NCBI RefSeq assembly: GCF_000238915.1
Contig: NZ_BAEG01000027.1
Span: forward strand, 124,001-188,000
DNA from: Arthrobacter globiformis NBRC 12137
GTDB lineage: Bacteria; Actinomycetota; Actinomycetes; Actinomycetales; Micrococcaceae
DNA: 64,000 nucleotides
Direction of reading: 5' to 3'
Shown in pieces: positions 60,921-64,000 of this stretch. A program made the position numbers and the translations under genes. Numbering within the stretch: the stretch's first letter is position 1; each line of letters starts with the position of its first letter. The notes below the pieces were generated by a model, which was given only the letters and a program-made list of their open reading frames with translations, did no database searches and was not told the DNA's origin.

Positions 60921-62042
60921 TTACGACTTGACCTTGATCGACTCGATGGCCTTGGTGGCCTTCTCTGCCAGTGTGGCGGAGATCGGAGCCGACTTGGCAG
61001 ACTCGGCGGCGGCGTTCTGGCCCTCTTCGGAAACTACGTAGGTCTCGAAAGCCTTGACCAGGTCGACCGTTTCCTGCTTGTCGTAAGTGGAGCAGACGAT
61101 GTGGTAGGAAACCAGGACCACTGGGTAGGCACCGGATTCGGTGGTGGTGCGGTCAAGCTTGATGGCGCCGTCGGTGTCGGCGCGGCCGTCAACCGGCTTG
61201 CCGGCGTCGACTGCCTTGGAGGCGGCTTCCGGGGAGATCTTGACGAACTCGGAACCGACCTTGATCTGGGCGATGCCCAGCTTGCCGCCTACGGCGGAGT
61301 CATCGGCGTAGGTCACGGCGCCCGGGGTGTCGGTGACGGTCTTGACGACGCCGGACGTGCCCTTGGCGTTCTCGCCCTTGAGGGATGCAGGCCAGATGCC
61401 GTCGGCCTTGTCCTTCCAGATCTCGGGAGCCGCGGCGGAGAGGTACTCGGTGAAGTTCTTGGTGGTGCCGGAGTCGTCAGAGCGGCTCACCGGGGTGACG
61501 GCGAGGTCCGGGAGCTTGGCGTCCGGGTTCAGCGCTGCGATGGCGGGATCGTTCCACTTGGCGATCTCGCCGCGGAAGATCTTGGCCGCGGTGGGGGCGT
61601 CCAGCTTCAGCTCGGTGATGTCCGGCAGGTTGAAGGCAATGGCGATCGGCGAAATGTAGACGGGGATCTCGATGGCACCGTCGGGGCCGCAGACCTTCTT
61701 GGCCGAGGCCAGTTCCTCGTCCTTCAGGTAGGCGTCGGACCCGGCGAACTGTGCCGAACCGTCGAGGATGGCCTTGCGCCCGGCGCCGGAGCCGTCCGGG
61801 GAGTACTGGACGGTGGCGCCCTGGTTGGCGGAGGCGAAGTTCGTCTTCCAGACGTCCATGGCCGCGCCCTGCGCGGAGGAGCCGATGCCGGTCAGGGTGC
61901 CGGTGACCTTGGTGCCTGCGGCGGAGGCGCTGCCTGCGGGAGCGGTGTTGGTGGCATTGTCTGAACCACAGGCGGTGAGCGCGAGTGCGCCGGCGGCGAT
62001 AACAGCGATAGCCGCGTGGCGGCCGAAGCGGAGTGCCTTCAC
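60921..62042 (-). CDS. pstS: Phosphate-binding lipoprotein PstS
   Basis: About 373 aa. The lipoprotein signal KALRFGRHAAIAVIAAGALA ends in LTAC with the modified Cys near residue 24. The phosphate-binding domain has TGIGSSAQGAAMDVWKTNFA, YSPDGSGAGRKAILDGSAQFAGSD in parts, and VSRSDDSGTTKNFTEYL, which together form the phosphate site. The GTG start at 62042 follows GAAGGGG with 8-nt spacing. It is the first gene of pstSCAB, preceded by a PHO box. Confidence 0.97.
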   Translation of the reverse strand: MKALRFGRHAAIAVIAAGALALTACGSDNATNTAPAGSASAAGTKVTGTLTGIGSSAQGAAMDVWKTNFASANQGATVQYSPDGSGAGRKAILDGSAQFAGSDAYLKDEELASAKKVCGPDGAIEIPVYISPIAIAFNLPDITELKLDAPTAAKIFRGEIAKWNDPAIAALNPDAKLPDLAVTPVSRSDDSGTTKNFTEYLSAAAPEIWKDKADGIWPASLKGENAKGTSGVVKTVTDTPGAVTYADDSAVGGKLGIAQIKVGSEFVKISPEAASKAVDAGKPVDGRADTDGAIKLDRTTTESGAYPVVLVSYHIVCSTYDKQETVDLVKAFETYVVSEEGQNAAAESAKSAPISATLAEKATKAIESIKVKS

Positions 62043-62160
62043 TGGGTGTACCCCTTCCAGGGTTTTTCGATGCGGTACGGACCGGAGACGTCCGAACGTT
62101 ACATGCGTACTTTTTGTACCTTCACTGAAGTTATGGGCCGCAGGTAACAAGTTTTGGGGT

Positions 62161-62182
62161 CCGAGGTGAACGCAGGGTTAAC
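62161..62182 (-). promoter_or_regulatory. PHO box upstream of pstS
   Basis: On the minus strand two adjacent 11-nt direct repeat units, GTTAACCCTGC and GTTCACCTCGG, match the actinobacterial PhoP repeat pattern (GTTCACC core). The site is 119-140 nt upstream of the pstS GTG. It implies induction under phosphate limitation by a PhoR-PhoP-type system. No such box is seen before the Pit operon. Confidence 0.78.
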
Positions 62183-62302
62183 GACGGCGGGCCATTGGCT
62201 TACAGATGCTGAGTTGCCATTGCGTTAGTTTCGCCACAGTCGTAGTGATTCGGCTACACCGTTATCAGCATTAACACTGGCCCCACGTGGCACGATGGGA
62301 TC

Positions 62303-62854
62303 ATGGAGACTTCAGGGCCCCTGGACGCGCGCCAGTGGGGTGAGGGGCCGCCGTCGGACGCCGACGTGGACCTGTACCGCAGGCTAAGTTCGGACATCAC
62401 CGCCGGCGTGGCCGTCGTTTCCGCCCGGCTGCGGAACCGGGACTACGCCGCCACGGTGAGCGGCTTCCTCTCGGTGTCGTACGACCCGCCGACCATGCTG
62501 GTCAGCCTGTATGCGGAATCCCGCATTGGCGAGGCGGTGGAGGAAGCCGGCTCCTGGGCCCTGAGCGTGCTGTCCGGCAAGCACCAGGGCGCGGCGACGT
62601 GGCTGGCCAGTCCGGGGACACCGCTGCACGGGCTCCTGGCGCAGGTCCCCTTCCGGCGAGGACCGGCCACGGGATCTGCGATCATCGACGGCTGCCTCGC
62701 CTACTTCGAGTTGCGGACCGTTTCGGTTCATGCTGCCGCCACCCACCTGCTGGTGGTGGGCGAGGTGGTGGCCATGGGCAGTGCGGCGGATCCGTCCGAG
62801 GTTCCGGACCCGCTGGTGCATTTTGGCTCGGAGTTCCGCCGGCTGGCACCGTAA
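62303..62854 (+). CDS. Flavin reductase-domain protein
   Basis: A 183-aa FMN-binding split-barrel protein of the flavin reductase-like family: SSDITAGVAVVSARLRNRDYAATVSGFLSVSYDPPTMLVSLYAESR (in shorter parts, residues 30-75), then SWALSVLSGKHQGAATWLAS and HLLVVGEVVAMG. Such proteins supply reduced flavin to two-component monooxygenases or act on their own. No monooxygenase partner is nearby. It is 261 nt from, and divergent to, pstS. Confidence 0.88.
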   Translation: METSGPLDARQWGEGPPSDADVDLYRRLSSDITAGVAVVSARLRNRDYAATVSGFLSVSYDPPTMLVSLYAESRIGEAVEEAGSWALSVLSGKHQGAATWLASPGTPLHGLLAQVPFRRGPATGSAIIDGCLAYFELRTVSVHAAATHLLVVGEVVAMGSAADPSEVPDPLVHFGSEFRRLAP

Positions 62855-62885
62855 CCGTTCAGCTCAAACCTGCTGGCACAGTAAT

Positions 62886-62928
62886 AAAGGGTGCGTTCTG
62901 CCGGGAATCCCGGCCGAACGCACCCTTT
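62886..62928. terminator. Bidirectional hairpin terminator
   Basis: AAAGGGTGCGTTC pairs with GAACGCACCCTTT (13 bp), with an inner CCGGGA/TCCCGG stem, and is followed by T-rich sequence on both strands. It lies between the convergent flavin reductase and membrane-protein genes. Confidence 0.88.
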
Positions 62929-62945
62929 TGTCGTCGCCTCGGGGG

Positions 62946-63689
62946 CTACTCGAGGTGGACAGGTTGGGCCGGACGGCCGGCCGGAGCGGGCTGCCGTCCC
63001 CGGAAGAACCACGCCAGCAGCACCGTCCCCAGCACGGCGATGGCGGTGGAGACCATGGCAAGTCCGGGAACCGCCGGGAGGACAAGAAAGACGACGGCGG
63101 CTGCCACGGCCAGGGCGATGACCGTGGTCCGGGGCTGCTTCATGGAGACGATGGCTTGGACCAGCACGGCGCCAAGGACGGCGGGCAGCACGTACAGCCG
63201 GGTCACGTTCATGACGGCAGGCGGGATAACGCTGATGAGCCAGCTGCCCAGCAGCCCCACGAAAATGGCCAGCGAGGCCAGGTGGACTGCGGCAGCACCG
63301 CAGATGGCGACGACGGACGCCAGCTGGCCGCGGCGGGTTCCGGGCTTGGCGCCGATGTTCGTCTGCGCGATGAGGGCGGCGGGAAGGAGCTTGTTGGAGA
63401 TGTTGCCGATCATGAAGGCCTGGTACATGGCGGCCGGTCCGAGGATGGGGTAATACGTCAGCGGCTCGACGATCCAGATGATCCCGAATGTGGCGGCGAC
63501 GGCAGCGAAGGCGATCCAGAGCTGCGCCGGCGCAATGTCCAGTCCTCCGGCGAAGACGAGATACAGGGGGCCGGCGACGGAGACCAGCAGGCCCGCGATC
63601 ATGGTGGCCCGTCCCCAGCGCGAGGTGGTGCGGTCAAACTCGGTCATGGCCTGGTCCGTGGCTGCGAGTGCGGTGCTGCTGGCTGTCAT
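62946..63689 (-). CDS. Multi-pass membrane protein, DUF5058-like (tentative)
   Basis: About 247 aa with six or seven hydrophobic helices. The central YPILGPAAMYQAFMIGNISNK and the following KLLPAALIAQTNIGAKPGT resemble the GP-x3-Y-x4-GNISN pattern of DUF5058 proteins, putative transporters that occur with a second membrane protein. The ATG at 63689 is chosen because the longer frame overlaps the upstream gap. It pairs with the partial membrane gene upstream (77 nt), and both probably form one complex or transporter. Function unknown. Confidence 0.75.
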   Translation of the reverse strand: MTASSTALAATDQAMTEFDRTTSRWGRATMIAGLLVSVAGPLYLVFAGGLDIAPAQLWIAFAAVAATFGIIWIVEPLTYYPILGPAAMYQAFMIGNISNKLLPAALIAQTNIGAKPGTRRGQLASVVAICGAAAVHLASLAIFVGLLGSWLISVIPPAVMNVTRLYVLPAVLGAVLVQAIVSMKQPRTTVIALAVAAAVVFLVLPAVPGLAMVSTAIAVLGTVLLAWFFRGRQPAPAGRPAQPVHLE

Positions 63690-63765
63690 ACCTGGATTCC
63701 TGTCCATTGGTTTCGGGGGTGCGGGGTTGGCGCGGTTCTGGCGGGTGGCTCGTGGTTGGCGCCGG

Positions 63766-64000
63766 TCAACTGCCGGACGCCAGAAGTGCGGCGCCAAGGG
63801 CGGCGACGATCGAGATGCCCAGGCCCCACTCCCGGAGCCAGCTTTTGCCGAGTGCCCTGGCCAGCAGCAGGGACACCGCCATGACGGAGGCGGATACGGC
63901 GAAGGTGACCACGTGGGTGCCGGACTTTGGCAGCTCGGTGAAGCCCAGGCACGCGAAGGCTCCGATGAGGGCCGCCGCGGGGACGATGGCCATGGCCGCC
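63766..64000 (-). CDS. Membrane protein, C-terminal part, cut by window edge
   Basis: The open frame continues through the end of the window without a stop. An ATG at 63993 has no ribosome site within the window and is preceded by in-frame alanine codons, so it is probably internal. The visible ~78 residues contain two or three helices (AIVPAAALIGAFACLGFTEL, VVTFAVSASVMAVSLLLAR, LGISIVAALGAALLAS). It is the probable partner of the downstream DUF5058-like protein. Confidence 0.65.
   Translation of the reverse strand, partial: AAMAIVPAAALIGAFACLGFTELPKSGTHVVTFAVSASVMAVSLLLARALGKSWLREWGLGISIVAALGAALLASGS

Noticed and set aside
58700..60931. A 743-codon open frame antisense to pstB, pstA and pstC
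   Set aside because: It is a shadow of GC-rich coding DNA: composition rich in G, D, R, H and Q with no domain, and the opposite strand encodes three well-conserved proteins.

Overview
The window looks like chromosomal DNA from a high-GC actinobacterium of the Micrococcaceae, most likely Arthrobacter or Pseudarthrobacter. The signs are high GC with strongly GC-biased third positions, a DUF222/HNH (13E12-type) gene, dodecin, YtxH and GlsB-type small proteins, Streptomyces-like PHO and iron boxes, and a urease operon ending in a NiCoT nickel permease. I see no transposase, phage gene or CRISPR array. This is metabolic and transport DNA with a few structurally odd spots.

Layout. (1) 53-5461, minus strand: a complete four-gene hydroxamate siderophore operon of desferrioxamine type (desA-desB-desC-desD). 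Every junction overlaps by 4 nt, and an iron-box-like site lies over the promoter. (2) 5747-8341: small membrane and hypothetical proteins, a small GNAT and an acyltransferase-3 membrane protein. (3) 8458-13397: a PaaX-type regulator facing an MHS transporter, a CocE/NonD hydrolase and a DUF3237 protein, bracketed by two copies of a ~57-bp palindromic repeat. (4) 13400-17577: a four-carbon acid sugar operon (DUF1537 kinase, 3-hydroxyacid dehydrogenase, class II aldolase) opposite its FadR-type regulator, with a clear operator between them. (5) 17653-23930: small stress and flavin proteins, a CDP-alcohol phosphatidyltransferase, an aldo/keto reductase, a GlsB-like gene with an apparent frameshift, YtxH, and a DUF222-HNH gene whose leader and 5' end are partly duplicated. 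(6) 24041-31492: a PrmC-like methyltransferase, a lactonase-fold propeller, a secreted GH13 enzyme with an X25-like domain, and malQ.

(7) 31614-40765 holds a fructan/fructose regulon. A secreted GH32 levanase/inulinase-like enzyme, a LacI regulator, a three-gene ABC sugar importer and a PfkB fructokinase-like gene share one 12-bp operator type, present three times. It lies just downstream of the levanase promoter, over the lacI start codon and at the importer promoter. (8) 40879-45156: VOC protein, YtcJ-type amidohydrolase, APC permease and a TetR regulator with a palindromic operator. (9) 45153-51293: the urease operon ureA-B-C-E-F-G-D plus nickel permease. (10) 51416-54877: isochorismatase-type hydrolase, a second LacI regulator, a divergent hemA whose reading frame runs through its terminator into an antisense tRNA-Lys(TTT). 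(11) 55111-62042: a conserved protein, a probable compact small RNA, the low-affinity Pit phosphate system, a 57-bp tandem repeat, and the convergent high-affinity pst operon with a PHO box. (12) 62303-64000: flavin reductase-like protein and a membrane protein pair, the last cut by the window edge.

The strongest points for follow-up are the three-site fructan regulon with a levanase carrying a ~350-residue insert inside its propeller, the hemA/tRNA overlap, the duplicated DUF222 leader, the ~90-nt structured RNA before the Pit operon, the 57-bp minisatellite between the two phosphate systems, and the four-gene cassette framed by palindromic repeats. Family assignments are from motifs recognised by eye; no database search was run.
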